The notes under the pieces are model-generated. The model saw only the letters and a program-made list of their open reading frames with translations, searched no databases and was not told the origin of the DNA. From contig NC_091112.1 of assembly GCF_024713975.1 (NCBI RefSeq), forward strand, positions 11,082,001-11,146,000: a stretch of 64,000 bases of DNA, given 5' to 3'. The position numbers were made by a program, and so were the translations under genes. The first letter of the stretch is position 1, and every line of letters starts with the position of its first letter. The DNA comes from Paralichthys olivaceus. Taxonomy: Eukaryota > Chordata > Actinopteri > Pleuronectiformes > Paralichthyidae. This document shows positions 47,201 through 58,663 of the stretch, piece after piece.

Positions 47201-47692
47201 ATGATCCTGCTCCTCCTTCTGTTCGCCCTGACCCTGGGTGCTGTGTCTCCTTCAGATGGACCTGAGGTCAAGCTGCAGCGTGGAAACTGTCCCATGTTCT
47301 GGTTCAGTTACAACAACCGCTGCTACAAGTACGTGGCCACACACATGACCTGGGCTGATGCAGAGCTTAACTGTGTGTCACAGGGAGCCAACCTGGTGTC
47401 CATCCACAGTCTGGGGGAACAGAATTTCGTCAAAGACCTGGTCAAGAACTTCGACCCTTCTGAGGGAATCACCTGGATCGGACTCAGCGACATCCACAAA
47501 GAAGGCAAATGGATGTGGTCTGATGGTTGTGCGGCTAAATTTTACTTTTGGTCTGCAGGACAGCCAGACAACTATAAAGGAAATGAACACTGTGTTGACA
47601 ACAACTATAACACAGACAAGAAATGGAATGATCTACCTTGTAATTTGCATTATCCCTCTGTTTGTGCATCACGCATAATGTGTCCTCAGTGA
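47201..47692 (+). CDS. Secreted C-type lectin 2, tandem duplicate with QPD motif
   Basis: 163 residues, single frame. The first 47 residues are identical to lectin 1, including the signal peptide and the first Cys pair. Of 23 substitutions, 5 fall in residues 48-97 and 18 in the last 65, together with one inserted Lys after Tyr125. All ten cysteines are kept. The specificity site is QPD (121-123), the galactose-type motif, with WND at 142-144, so galactose or lactose binding is the best guess. Likely co-expressed with gene 1, given near-identical promoters, and possibly able to mix subunits with it. Poly(A) signal at 47759. Confidence 0.9.
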   Translation: MILLLLLFALTLGAVSPSDGPEVKLQRGNCPMFWFSYNNRCYKYVATHMTWADAELNCVSQGANLVSIHSLGEQNFVKDLVKNFDPSEGITWIGLSDIHKEGKWMWSDGCAAKFYFWSAGQPDNYKGNEHCVDNNYNTDKKWNDLPCNLHYPSVCASRIMCPQ

Positions 47693-47758
47693 TTGTTACG
47701 TCTGATTCAACCTGATCACTGATCACCTGATTGTTGTTGACATGAAATAGTCCTTGGC

Positions 47759-47764
47759 AATAAA
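47759..47764 (+). terminator. Poly(A) signal of lectin gene 2
   Basis: AATAAA 67 bp after the stop, in the same context as in gene 1. Confidence 0.75.
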
Positions 47765-47947
47765 GATACAAATGCACACTTCTTTGTTTGTATTTACTTT
47801 TCATACCTGTTGGAGACTCTGATGACCCCAGTGGTTGATTGAAGGAACTGCATTAAAACAGATAACTCCTGTTAATGCTGTGGATGATCTGTGTCCATAT
47901 ATACATCAAAACTCTTCTTTCTTACTGTATGAAAGTTAACCGTTAAT

Positions 47948-48090
<143 letters not shown>

Positions 48091-48126
48091 GCCCTCTGCC
48101 GCTGATAGCCACGCCCACATGGAGTT

Positions 48127-48136
48127 TTCGCGCGAA
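48127..48136. promoter_or_regulatory. cdca7l: Palindromic E2F-like site in cdca7l promoter
   Basis: TTCGCGCGAA is a perfect 10-bp palindrome within TTTTCGCGCGAAGC, so an E2F core (TTTCGCGC) is present. It lies about 330 bp upstream of the cdca7l ATG. CDCA7-family genes are known E2F-responsive cell-cycle genes, which makes the site plausible. The match is by eye. Confidence 0.55.
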
Positions 48137-48459
48137 GCTCTGGACTGTACCATTGAGAGAGCAGGGGATCAGAAGAGAGACTATTCTTAAACACGAAAGA
48201 AATCCTCAAATTATACATTTAATAGAATCTGATATTTTAAATTCAATGTATTGCTGATGAACTCTAAGTCTTAAAGTCTTTCTAATTCAAACACACGGTT
48301 TAAATATGATCCTTCAAAAGAAAAAATCCCTGATGGTGGAGGAACCTCACCTCCCCGCGGTTAGTTTTTAAATCCTCCTCCATTCACTGGATTTTAGGTT
48401 AAAAGACTGAAAAGTTTCTGTCGCTGTGAAACTTAGCGTGAAACGGAGTGAAATCAAAA

Positions 48460-51400
48460 ATGACCCTCACGTCAAAGGTAAGCGACAGAATCATGTTTTG
48501 AACGTAGCTCGCTCTCCTGCTGTGTTAGTGGAGAAGATAAGTGCTAACGTTGTGGTCGGGATATCCTCCATTGTTAAGATACACTGGATAAAGTAGTTTA
48601 TTTTGGCTGTAGCTAGCTCACCATGCTAACCCAGACTTCCTGTATTTACAGTGTGTATTTTATTTTATTCACATAACTGGTCTCACACTATTGTTTTGAA
48701 GCAGCTAGCTTACACTTTGCCAGTTGCACACCAGTGCTCAGCCTGTACATGTGCAGTGAAATGACGGTGACGTCCATAACACAAATGGCTGCAGGCTCAT
48801 TGTTTTGTTTAGATGTGATTGGTGGGTCCGATCTGTGTCGTCCTCCCATTGGTAGGTCAGAGGTCAACACCCCCTTTTGACTCAAGGGGATGGTGCATGA
48901 GATTTATTAAAACAATCATAATAATGATATAAATAACACACTTCACACAGACATGGCAGTTTCATCTATAAAGCAAGTTTCACATGCAAAGGACATTAAA
49001 AACAGCACAGGGACAAAATGAAAGGAGGATTTAAAATCAGAAAGCAGAAAGAAATGTGGTACTTTCAACAAGCCAGAAGAGACCTCAGCAGGTGGATAGA
49101 AACATAACCTGGTAGACAATCTTAAAGATACGTTAACAAGTACATTTGATCGAGTTAGACATGAGACATCATTTGCATGGATCAGACACAACTTCACTCT
49201 CTGAAACTTTCTTGAGCCGAGAAGAAGTTCAGTTTTGCATGCAAACACATAAACCCCAATATTCTGCTTAAAACTAAAGAGCTGTTCATAAAACCTGTAA
49301 CATCTCTCATCAGTGCTTTTCCATCCTGGTGATGCCTACAAGTAGCACAGTATTTTTATTGGTTCTGCCACTGATGGATTCCCTCTGGTGTGAAATGTGT
49401 GAAATTTTGTGTAGATCCTTGTCTGTGGTACAGACAACTGTAGATAAACATACATAAGGAAACAATGTCTTCCCCCTGCCATGCATTGTTGTCAGTTGTA
49501 CCCAAATGTTAATCAGTTGAATTCAGACTTCTAGTTCTGTGTTGTGATGTAGTTTAGTATGATGCTAAAAGTTAGCAACGTTCTCAAGGTCTTTCCCATC
49601 TTTTAGAATTGTTTTCAAAATGCATTCTGAGTCAATTTAATAAATAAACAATCAAAAACGCACCCATATGTCTAATTATATACTGCCCCTTTTATATTAA
49701 ATTATATATATTTTGTATTAGTATTTATTTTTTCTTACTCTTGTACATCTTATTTTCTATGATTCAACGTGAAGTTAGAAAACATTGTGTTTATCCTTCA
49801 TGGTTTATCTGCAATGTAATTTTTTTTTTTAAATGAAGGTAAATTATTTATTATCATTCAGCTTTACTTATGTATTTTCTTTCCATCATAATTCCTTTGT
49901 TGTGATTCCCTCAAGTTTCTATTATGCCCATGTTTTTACGATATATGTTGAACAATTTCTTGAGAAGAAAATAATGCTGAAAATACTTATCTGCCCACAG
50001 GCCCCATGTTTCAAATCCAAGTTCATCACTGCTGAGCTGGCTCATCTGTTCAGCCAGTCAGACAGCGAAGAGGAATTTGAGGGTTTCATCGAGGAAGAAG
50101 AGGACGAAGGATGTTGTTACAAGCGGCTGAAGACCAAGGTATGAAATGGTTAAAGATGGCTCCATTATTTGATGATAATGTTTGATATTGCAGCCGAGGC
50201 ATCATCCTGTATGCTTCTTCTCTCTGGTTTTCTCTCAGATGGTGGATTCAGAGGAGGACAGCGAAGTGGACACAGGCTTTTACTCTGATGGTGAGGAGGC
50301 TCCCCCACCAAAAAGGAGGAGTCTTTTAGTAGCCCTGAGGTGTGTTCACTGGTCTGTAATATAAACAAGATTATATAGCACGTGCCCTCACAATTACACA
50401 CAATTACAATTTCTGAATGATCTACTTGTGAAATAAAGATGTAATAGTGTTTGTGATTTGGCAAAGCAAGTTTAAATTGGTATAACCCTGTGTTTATTCA
50501 GTATTAATCCTGTGGTCCAACTTCACAAGGGACTGCATTACCTCCAACATGGAGATTGTTTTCATCTCTTTGTTTGTTAGGTACTTAGCAGGATCATGCA
50601 AAAACTACTCAACAGATTTCTATAAAATTGTGTGGTAGAGACAGGATATGACCCAAGGAAGAACCTGTTAAATTTTGGTGCAGATCCTAGTTTCTCTTCA
50701 TTTTCTTTATCATTGTGAGATAGGGCGTTTTTACAAGTTTTCATTGATTTCTCAGAGAAAAAGACATGTTTAGGGGACTGATATGTATGAGTTTGTGCAG
50801 ATCCAAATACAAACCAGATTGAGTGAATTTAAATGTGGTGGAATGTTGGGTCTGTACCTGTTTCATCAGATTTTTTTTGTTGATTCTCCAATGACTGAAC
50901 AAGGATCCTTGTTTAATCTGGCCCTCAGGTTTCCCATGAAACGACTGTCTACTCCCAAACAGGAGGCGAACAAAGACAGTCCTCCTCCACGGAGAGCCAG
51001 AGGAAGGCAGAGGATTGAGCAGAAGCAACACAAAGATGCAGAGGAGGAGCAGCTGGAAGAGGAAGAGGAGGAGGAGGAAAAAGAGGAGGTCCTGTCTCAG
51101 AGTCTAAGAAAACGAGAGAAGAACATCAAGGAGAACAAGGCCATGGTGACTAACCTTCACAATATTTTGTGTGAATTCTTCATATTCAGACAAACTTTGT
51201 GATTTGTATATATGAAATATCCCTATCCCTCGTTTGTCAAATGTCCTCTGACACAGAAAAACAATATTTCACCTTACTCTAAAGATGATCTAACAAACAA
51301 CAATTTCCCTATTTACTCACCTTTGTGTAACAATGTAATAACCTTTGAAATATGTATCTGTCTGTCGTCTTTCAGCTGTCTAAGCTGTTTGCTGATTTGA

Positions 51401-53189
51401 CCACCATGGCTGACCTGACTCTGCCCACCACCCTTCAAGTTAGTAGACACACTAGCAACGATTTCCCTCAAACTTGCATGATATTTTTTATACTGAAAGT
51501 TAGTAATAGGGTTTGCTACAGTTTTTGTCCTGTTCTGAATATCAAACACTTGTCTTTTATTTGTGCAGAAGAAGAAGAGGCAAGCGACAGAGAAGTCAAC
51601 ACCACGGAAACGCAGGTTCGAACCAGAGCTGGGGTCAGAAAGGAGGAACCCGTCCCGTAAGGCTCGTCCGCCTGAGAACTTTGGGGTGGAGGAAAAGAGC
51701 ATGCCGGTCACCCACAGGAGCCCCAGGACTGTAGACATCAGGAGACTGGTGCAGGTATGACGTGCAACGCAACCCGTTTAGAAAAATCTTTAGTAAGTAC
51801 ATACATTTGTGCACCCAAGATACTCAATTACAGTCATCTATAAAACAAATTATATTCAGGAGAAAGTGCAATTTAGATTTTACACAACACTTTGTATTGA
51901 AACCTTTCTGGCAACATGAATGTGTTCTCTGTATTGTGACCTGACAGGTGGATGAGGAACATGTCGGGGACGGTCGGAAAAAAAAGAGGAGCGTCGGTTC
52001 AAGGAGGAGTCAGTTTGTGGTGAGGTCAGTGGATGACATCACAGAGGAAGACCTGGATAACATAGCATACCGCAGCAAGGACAAGATCTGGGACAAAGAC
52101 AATGTGAGTCACATCAGTACTGTACCACTTCACTCCTGCTGGTACTTTCAGTACTGCACTCTACTTTCAAGGTTGTATTTCAGGCATCAGGGTTAGTGTA
52201 TTCATTCTCTCTGTGTGTGTGTTTTTTCTTCAGGGAAGCTCATGTCACCAGTGCAGACAGAAGACTCTGGACACCAAGACAGTGTGTCGTAGTGGTTTCT
52301 GTGTGGGGGCCAAAGGTCAGTTCTGTGGGCCGTGCTTGAAGAACCGCTATGGAGAGGACGTGCGCACAGTGCTGCTGGACCCGGTCAGTGCTAAAACTTG
52401 CATACTAAATATTTCATTTTCCATGTCTCACACTGTGGGTTTGAACTTGAAGTCTTCTGAGACTTGAATGTCTGCACTGTGTGGGGACATTTTTGTCTCC
52501 TCATTTTCACCACTTCTGTTCAGCAACTAGTGTTTATCAAGTTCGGATGTGCATGCTTGTGTAGAATTTCTTCTTGGACTGAAACTCAGATTTTCCAAAG
52601 CATGCCTAGTTACAGATTAATAAACTGTTTTAAAAAACTTCTATTTGGTTTGAATTTGTCTTTTTTTACAAAAACGTATCATGCATAATAGTGGTAAAAA
52701 GGTGGTCAGGTGCCACGATGCATTCCACTAAAACAGTGTCAATGTGTCTTGACCTACATTTTACTATTGATGTCTCAAATACAGCATGGACAACATGGCT
52801 TCACTTGTGTAGAGTCAGAACGAGCTTTGTCACCTCCATTAAATTTGGAGCATTTTTTTCCAGACGTGGTCGTGTCCCCTCTGCAGAGGGATGTGCAACT
52901 GCAGCCTGTGTCGTAAGAAGGAAGGCCGCTGTGCTACCGGCATCCTGGTGGGATTGGCTCGCTACAACGGCCACGGCAATGTCCACGAGTATCTGGAGAG
53001 GTGGGTCCCATCGTTCTCACTGTACGGTTGAATGTTGCAGTCTGGAAGCTGTTGAAACTAAAGTTGGTAAAAATTAACTGACAGGGCAGTGATCTTTAGT
53101 TGCAGCCTTTTTGAGAAATTTTCTGACTGCAGATAAAAATCATGTCTTTTTTTTTTCTCCATCTCAGTATTCAGAAGGAGCTGCAGTGA
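48460..53189 (+). CDS. cdca7l: cdca7-like protein (4CXXC zinc-finger chromatin factor)
   Basis: Ten exons, 395 residues, every junction in phase: 48460-48477, 50001-50138, 50239-50339, 50929-51145, 51376-51438, 51569-51754, 51948-52103, 52234-52383, 52864-53000, 53168-53189. N-terminal '[20 protein letters not shown]' matches the 'SKYFTEELRRIF' segment of human CDCA7L and not CDCA7. Acidic runs follow, then 'ENKAM', then '[16 protein letters not shown]' as in CDCA7L. The C-terminal Cys-rich domain defines the family. CDCA7 proteins work with HELLS in heterochromatin DNA methylation; CDCA7L is a nuclear MYC-linked cell-growth factor. The first exon codes only six residues (MTLTSK). Synteny with rapgef5 and sp4 supports the L paralogue. 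Confidence 0.93.
50560..50840 (+). repeat. Dispersed repeat, copy 3 of 3, beside cdca7l exon 4
   Basis: 'Catgcaaaaactactcaacag', 'tatgacccaaggaagaacctg', 'attttggtgcagatcc' and 'gacatgtttaggggactgatatg' match the copies at 26,060 and 41,640. It ends about 90 bp before the exon 4 acceptor (50928), so it is close to the splicing signals of that exon. Confidence 0.65.
51948..53189 (+). CDS. cdca7l: cdca7l exons 7-10: zf-4CXXC_R1 domain
   Basis: Exon 7 gives '[20 protein letters not shown]', the usual lead into the zinc-finger region. Exon 8 gives CHQC, '[10 protein letters not shown]', '[16 protein letters not shown]' and exon 9 gives '[20 protein letters not shown]' with 'RCATGIL', i.e. the CxxC series and conserved Gly/Arg positions of this domain are intact. 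The end 'VHEYLESIQKELQ' matches CDCA7L. The exon 9/10 join completes an AGT codon and leaves six codons before TGA. Confidence 0.93.
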
Positions 53190-53605
53190 AGTCCAGAGTG
53201 ATGAGCAGCGAGGAGAACCAGCTGTGACCTGGAGGAGGCTGTGGTGCTGCACAGTACTGTAGAACTCATTACAACGCACATCTGTAGGTTTAGATCATCT
53301 AACTAGAGAAAGCAGCAAAAAGACATTTGTTTTTCTCATGTTACTTTCTAAGGCACAAACACTGTTAATATGTTTTATAAATGTTTTATATAACCTTACT
53401 TAAGGCTGCATTAGATGCAGGAAAGATTTTATTGTTCTGAAGCCAGTTCTTAGTTTTGAGTTGTACCTGTTCTTAGGGATATTCTGACCCTTGGGGTTCA
53501 TTGCTGTTCTGAACTTAAACATAGACTTTTCTACAGCTCTTTTTCTAAAAGTCATATAGTTTCCTTGTCAGTCCACTGTACATTTTAATAAAGAATGGCA
53601 TTATC
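53190..53605 (+). other. cdca7l: cdca7l 3'UTR
   Basis: About 400 nt from the stop to a canonical AATAAA at 53587-53592 preceded by an AT-rich stretch. No other frame of interest. Confidence 0.65.
53587..53592 (+). terminator. cdca7l: Poly(A) signal of cdca7l
   Basis: AATAAA, first canonical hexamer after the stop on the + strand. Confidence 0.65.
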
Positions 53606-53609
53606 GAAA

Positions 53610-55380
53610 TGATTTGCCATGTTTATTTAACTCTATGCATACAGGCTTTTATCTGGTGAATGCTTGCTTTAGCTCTTACAAGAAAGGGTGACTTATTTCT
53701 CCGTCCAACCCAACTGAGTGAGTTGTGCATGACTCAAGTCTGAGAGCTATTAAAGTTTTTCTGTCCTGACCTGAGCCTGACACCTAAGTAACTATAAGTC
53801 ACAACCTTAAAAAAAGTGTGGTTAACGCACTGCAAAAGAAGTTGAAGCACCATGTTGTCGCTCTCTATCTCACACATGTTTTAAAGCAGGAAAAATAAAT
53901 CCTTATTTAGATGAGAACACACACCTTTTTATTGCTGCACCATCGTTTCTTGATTGGGTTGCAGCAGGAGAGCATGCATACGATGGGGCGGCTTATTTTG
54001 TGTGTGTCTCTGGCTGTTATGTACCTGGTCAGCTTTCCCAGCTTGTGTTAGGTCAAATCTGAGTCAAATGGCACCTTAGGCAGGAAACCAGTCAGCTGAT
54101 TTCTTATAATGACCAGGAACCTCAGGGCCCAACCCTGTCAGAGGTCATCCTGAGATCACTGAATCTTTATGAGGCGTCACTTTCATGAAATGTGTGTGAG
54201 GAATAGAAACGTATATTACACCTTTTCATCTGATCGCTGATGTCTTTATTATCTGTTGTCAGTGTCTGTCTCACACATAGACTGTATGTAATGATGGACA
54301 TCATGACAGCTCCTCAATAGTGAAGCCAAATCATCTTGATTGCCCTCTAATGGCTGGCTGCACTATTGGTATTAAACCTCCGCCTCCTCTATGTTAGCAT
54401 TTTGGACATTGACCAACTCAAAAGCACACGTCAAATAAATTAAAGAGGGTTTCTGTCATTTTAGGTAGTTCTTATCACACTGATGTATGTTCTTTATTTT
54501 TTTGATAAGTTTGGTTTTAATTAGATTTCTGATGATATGAAAATGGGGAATCTTTGTCATTGACAGCTAAAACATACTAGTGATTGGTCGCATGTGTGTA
54601 TTGGTGGGGCCTTGATGGTGCGTCTCCACACCATGGTCACTACTGCACTCCAATTGACGTCAATAAGGAAGCGGCCCATCTTTGTATGCGGTCTATGGTC
54701 TTATTTTGCGCACTCATTAATAATGAGAGTGTATGTGAAGACTGTTGTGATACAAAAATCCACAGACAGCTTATAAACTTTCATATATTATCAATTAATA
54801 TACTTAACAAGGTCAAATGTTTAACATCTGTATTCATAAATCTGTTATTTCACATCCAATGTGATTAAAACACTGAAGTGAAAACTTCTAAAATCCATGT
54901 TCTGATATTTAGAGAGTTCATTCCATTCCCTTCTTACCTCCACAAACACCTGAGGGTGCAGAGAGAGGTTGTAGATGTCTGTGTTTTTGAAGTGCTTCAA
55001 AGGGGTGAGAGATGTCAGGCGTACGTGAGCTGCTTACAATGTGATTCTTTTTGTAGCCCGACAGTCAGCGACCTGCCGGTGAACTCTCTCAGGTCACAGT
55101 TTGTCTGTAGCTCCGGTACACTTAGTGTTTAGTAGTTTGTGTTTTCTGAGGTAGATGGTGTTTGCTCATTATGCGTTCATACAAATTAAAACAAAAATCA
55201 GTAAAGTGGGTTTTTGAGTGGTAATAGATAGGTTCTGTCACAGGTTTGATTCTTGCAGCATCAACTTCCATCAATAGAGCAGTAGTTGCTTCCAAAGGAA
55301 ATGCAGATACTTCAATTTAAGACATTTTTAATCACTTTATTGTCAAGTGTTATGCAGGCAAAGCATTTTTTTCTGCTTCA
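53610..55380. other. Intergenic between cdca7l and sp4, no gene seen
   Basis: Convergent intergenic stretch. Contains one dispersed repeat (54,277-54,705). The frames at 54.6-55.1 kb show no recognised domain. In the human block DNAH11 lies here; no dynein heavy-chain exon is seen. Confidence 0.6.
54277..54705. repeat. Dispersed repeat with inverted ends ('catagactgtatg' family)
   Basis: The left end 'acatagactgtatgta' and the reverse complement of the right end, 'ccatagaccgcataca', are alike. Inside are 'gatggacatcatgacagctcc' and 'gccaaatcatcttgattgcc', which I know from many percomorph loci. Probably a non-autonomous element related to 1,170-1,495. Confidence 0.5.
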
Positions 55381-55384
55381 AATT

Positions 55385-57396
55385 GGTTTTTTTCTTATTT
55401 TTTTTATTGACATAACACGTTTGTACAAACCAGTTTTAAAAATATCAATAAACTGGAGCCTTTGAGGCTAACCTGGCAAAAAACTCATTATCAAATGTCA
55501 TGGAGACGAACAAACATCTTTAGAAAAAGATTTACAAATGAGATGTCACTACAAAATATCAAAGAAACAAAAGTCGGTTGTCACACAAAATATTACCAAA
55601 AACATCTAAATTTGTTTGGTATCAACCTTTTTCAACGTTAAACAATAGTAACTTTTTTTGCTTTCTTCTTCTTTTGTTATTTATTTTTCTCCAAAAAACA
55701 AGTTATGGCCCAAAGAGAAGAAGAAATGAACAGCAATGGTCGGACATAGAAAAAAAAAAACAGAAGCACAAAGAGTAAAGAAGAGAGAGAAGCAGCACTA
55801 CTGCAAAAAACTGAAACATGCTGTACACAACCTCAGAATTAACGCACACAAATACAAGTCCAGCAAAAGGCAAATATTACAAATCAAGGATAAATAATAA
55901 ATTAGCTGAACACAGTGGGGTCCTGTGTTTTATACTGGGTAGGGGGCTTTTTAAAACAGTAGATAAATTCTATAAAATAAACATTTATTTTAATTTAAAA
56001 AGCACTGAACTAACACAGAGCAACATCACCAGAAAACATCTCAAATATCCACACAGCTAAATAGCCCGACCCACGCCCTCCCGCAGCTCTTATCGCTGCC
56101 TCACCTCTCTGTGCTGTGGTCTGCTGACCCCCCCCCAAATAATGCTTGAGAGCTCCCATTTCTCTCAGTCCACCTCACTCTGAAGCTCCCTCTGTACAAC
56201 AGCTTGTGTTAAGGCAATTGTGGTACATCGGTCATGTTGACAGGGTTAGAGGTGGGAAGGGGGTTGTGACCGGAGCACAGAGAGGAGAAAGCAACGTCCA
56301 TGACAGCGCAGCAATCTGACAAAAGCGGTGTCTCGCCAACCAGGTACCACCCTGATGGTGAGCCGCAGCTGTGATGCTGTGACACCATCCTGTGGTACCT
56401 GCAAGGTAACCCGGCTTTGTTCAGACAGCAGCTCTGGTATCAGATGTTTCCCCGAACCTTGCAACGAACTGGCATGAAAACTTCCCCTGACAATGTAAAC
56501 ATGGTTTCACTAGGATTGTCATTATAGTATTGCTTTCACTACACAAACAAAGTTGTAGAAAGCTAGATTGTTATTCTCTATAGAAACCTCTTTTTTTCTA
56601 ATGGCCACTGCACCTCATTAGGAATGCATTATTTATAAATCTTTTATATGTGCTTTTTTTTCTACTCATTTTTATTTTAGAACTATCCCCTCTCTTCTTC
56701 ACTAACAGTTTATCCGATGACTGGTCTCGTAGGAATCAACACCTGAATCTGATCTGAGGACTGAACCTGAACCATGAATATAACTCAAATTAGGTAGAGC
56801 CTCTCCGGGACAGCATGGGAACACAAACACACACTCATTCGTATATATACACAAACTCACACGCACACACACTCCATCCCCAGACTGTCCTGGCCTGTCA
56901 CCGCTCTGCCACAGTCCTGTACTATGATTGACCCTCAGCACTGTCTGACAGGCATGAAACAGGAACACAACTTTGTGCATAGAGTTAGATTCTGCTGCGA
57001 TTCGGAAAATGTCTCTCGATGCCGGATGGATTAAGAATCAGCATTCCCTCCTGTCTTGTGCTAATCTAAACGCTTCTTAAATTCCTTTCCCCACCGAGCA
57101 TGGAATTACTATAGATTCATTTTTATTAAAGCCAAACTAATCTGTCATATGTTTAGGCAAACTTTTTCTGTTATTATTTTTGTTAGTTATTTTTTTGGAT
57201 TGTAAAGTTAATATTTTTCAGTTTCTGTTCATTATTTGATTCCGTCTCTCTTTTGAGTCCCTTTCTCATGAGAGAACTTTTTTAAAATGATGTCAAAGCA
57301 AAAAAAGAAAAGAAAAAGTATCCACCCTCACAGTCCCTGCAAAGAATGAGAAGAACAGGAAGTCAGCCTTCAGCAAAGAAAACAGCAGTCAGCCAC
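55385..57396 (-). other. sp4: sp4 3'UTR (probable, about 2 kb)
   Basis: AT-rich, non-coding on the sp4 strand. Several reverse-strand AATAAA hexamers occur (57122-57127, 55403-55408); the last, beside a long T/A stretch, is the best guess for the distal end. A long 3'UTR is usual for SP4. Confidence 0.45.
55403..55408 (-). terminator. sp4: Candidate distal poly(A) signal of sp4
   Basis: TTTATT on the + strand, i.e. AATAAA on the sp4 strand, followed by an A-rich run. An earlier candidate is at 57122-57127. Confidence 0.35.
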
Positions 57397-58663
57397 TTAT
57401 TCAAACTCCTCCTCTTCCTCCTCCTCCTCCTCCTGGGGATTAGAAGTGGTGGGTGTAGCAGGGTTAGAGTCACGTGAGAGGGTCGCCACAGCGACAATCT
57501 GAGGGGAGGTGGCGAGGCCTTCGGGGGCGTCATCCTCCATGTCGTCGGTGGTGATGATTGCCACGGCGGCGCCCCCCTTCTTGTTCTGGTGAGTCTTGAT
57601 GTGCTTGGACAGGTGGTCGCTGCGCATGAAGCGCTTGGAGCATTCAGGACACTCGAAACGCTTCTCTCCTAGATGGGAAAAAGACAATTAGAGAAAAACG
57701 AAAAGCACGGAAATTTGCAAATACAGTATGTCCAAACTGTGTCAATTTTTGGATTGGAAAGGATTTAGGGATCAGGGTCACCCACATCACCAGACTATAC
57801 TGCCCTGTACCTGTGTGTGTTCTCCGGTGTCTCTGCAGCTCATCGCTCCTGGTGAACCTCTTGCCACAAAAGATCCAGTTACAGACAAACGGCCTCTCGC
57901 CAGTGTGCCAGCGCAGGTGGGCCCTCAGGTGCGACGTCTTTCCGTACACCTTCCCACAGCCCTCCATGTGGCAGATGTGCTGCTTCTTCTTTGTGGGGTC
58001 CCCGCTGTTCCTGTAACACACATGGGTCAAGAGTTAGCTGGACAGTGTGTGTGTGTATGTGTTTAAAAACACATACACACACACACACACACTTAAGTTC
58101 TTAAACACTTAGAGTTTAGATATGATAATAGATTTAAATAAAACATCCTAAAAACACAAATTAAATTAAATTTTTTAAAATTAAGATGAAGTAATTTTTC
58201 TACCAAATGCTAAAATATAATACAATTTAAATGTTACTGCAAAGCTGAATCCATTTGGCAGGTTTGAATCTTTTAGGTGCTATCTTCTCATTACAATGTG
58301 AAGCATTGGGTGGTGACAGGTTAGATCTCTCTCTTTAGGAAACAAGCTGTGCTCAATCCATCCCTCTTTAATGTCCCAATATTTGCTGTCTCCTAAATGA
58401 TTATATGTTCAACCACAGTTTTCCTATTGCACCGTTGCATAATGTGTTCCTAATTTGTTCATACCTTCCCTCTCCGTCCCTGCAGTTTGGACAAGAGCAG
58501 GCAACGCGTCTGAGCCTCTTGCTGGGGGGTCCCTCCTGGTCCGAAGAACTTTGTACAGAACCCAGCTGGTCTGGACTCATTGATGAGCCTGGTGCCACAT
58601 TGCTGACGGCGACTGTCACTGGAGATGACTGAACTTTGACCCCATCCTGACCCTGTGGTTGAC
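57397..58663 (-). CDS. sp4: sp4 C-terminal exons: Btd box, three zinc fingers, acidic tail
   Basis: Exon 58663-58465 gives '[12 protein letters not shown]', 'MSPDQL', '[13 protein letters not shown]' (Btd box). Exon 58010-57811 gives fingers 1 and 2: '[18 protein letters not shown]' and '[18 protein letters not shown]'. Exon 57668-57397 gives finger 3, '[18 protein letters not shown]'. The base-contacting residues are KHA, RER and RHK, the GC-box set of Sp factors. The protein ends in a Glu run coded by a GAG/GAA repeat (57403-57435), longer than the short Glu pair in human SP4. Confidence 0.96.

Larger units (their letters stand above)
46273..47905 (+). repeat. Segmental duplication, lectin unit 2
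   Basis: Direct repeat of 44,147-45,615, spaced by 657 bp. Promoter, signal-peptide half and 3'UTR are nearly identical to unit 1; the lectin-loop half is not. Unit 2 keeps sequence at about 46,623-46,860 that unit 1 has lost. Confidence 0.85.

Noticed and set aside
53058-55132. Remnant of dnah11 between cdca7l and sp4
   Set aside because: None of the frames resembles a dynein heavy chain, and only a dispersed repeat is recognised.
55578-56060. Small frames with Lys-rich ends near 55.6-56.0 kb
   Set aside because: AT-rich sequence antisense to the probable sp4 3'UTR, no similarity recognised.
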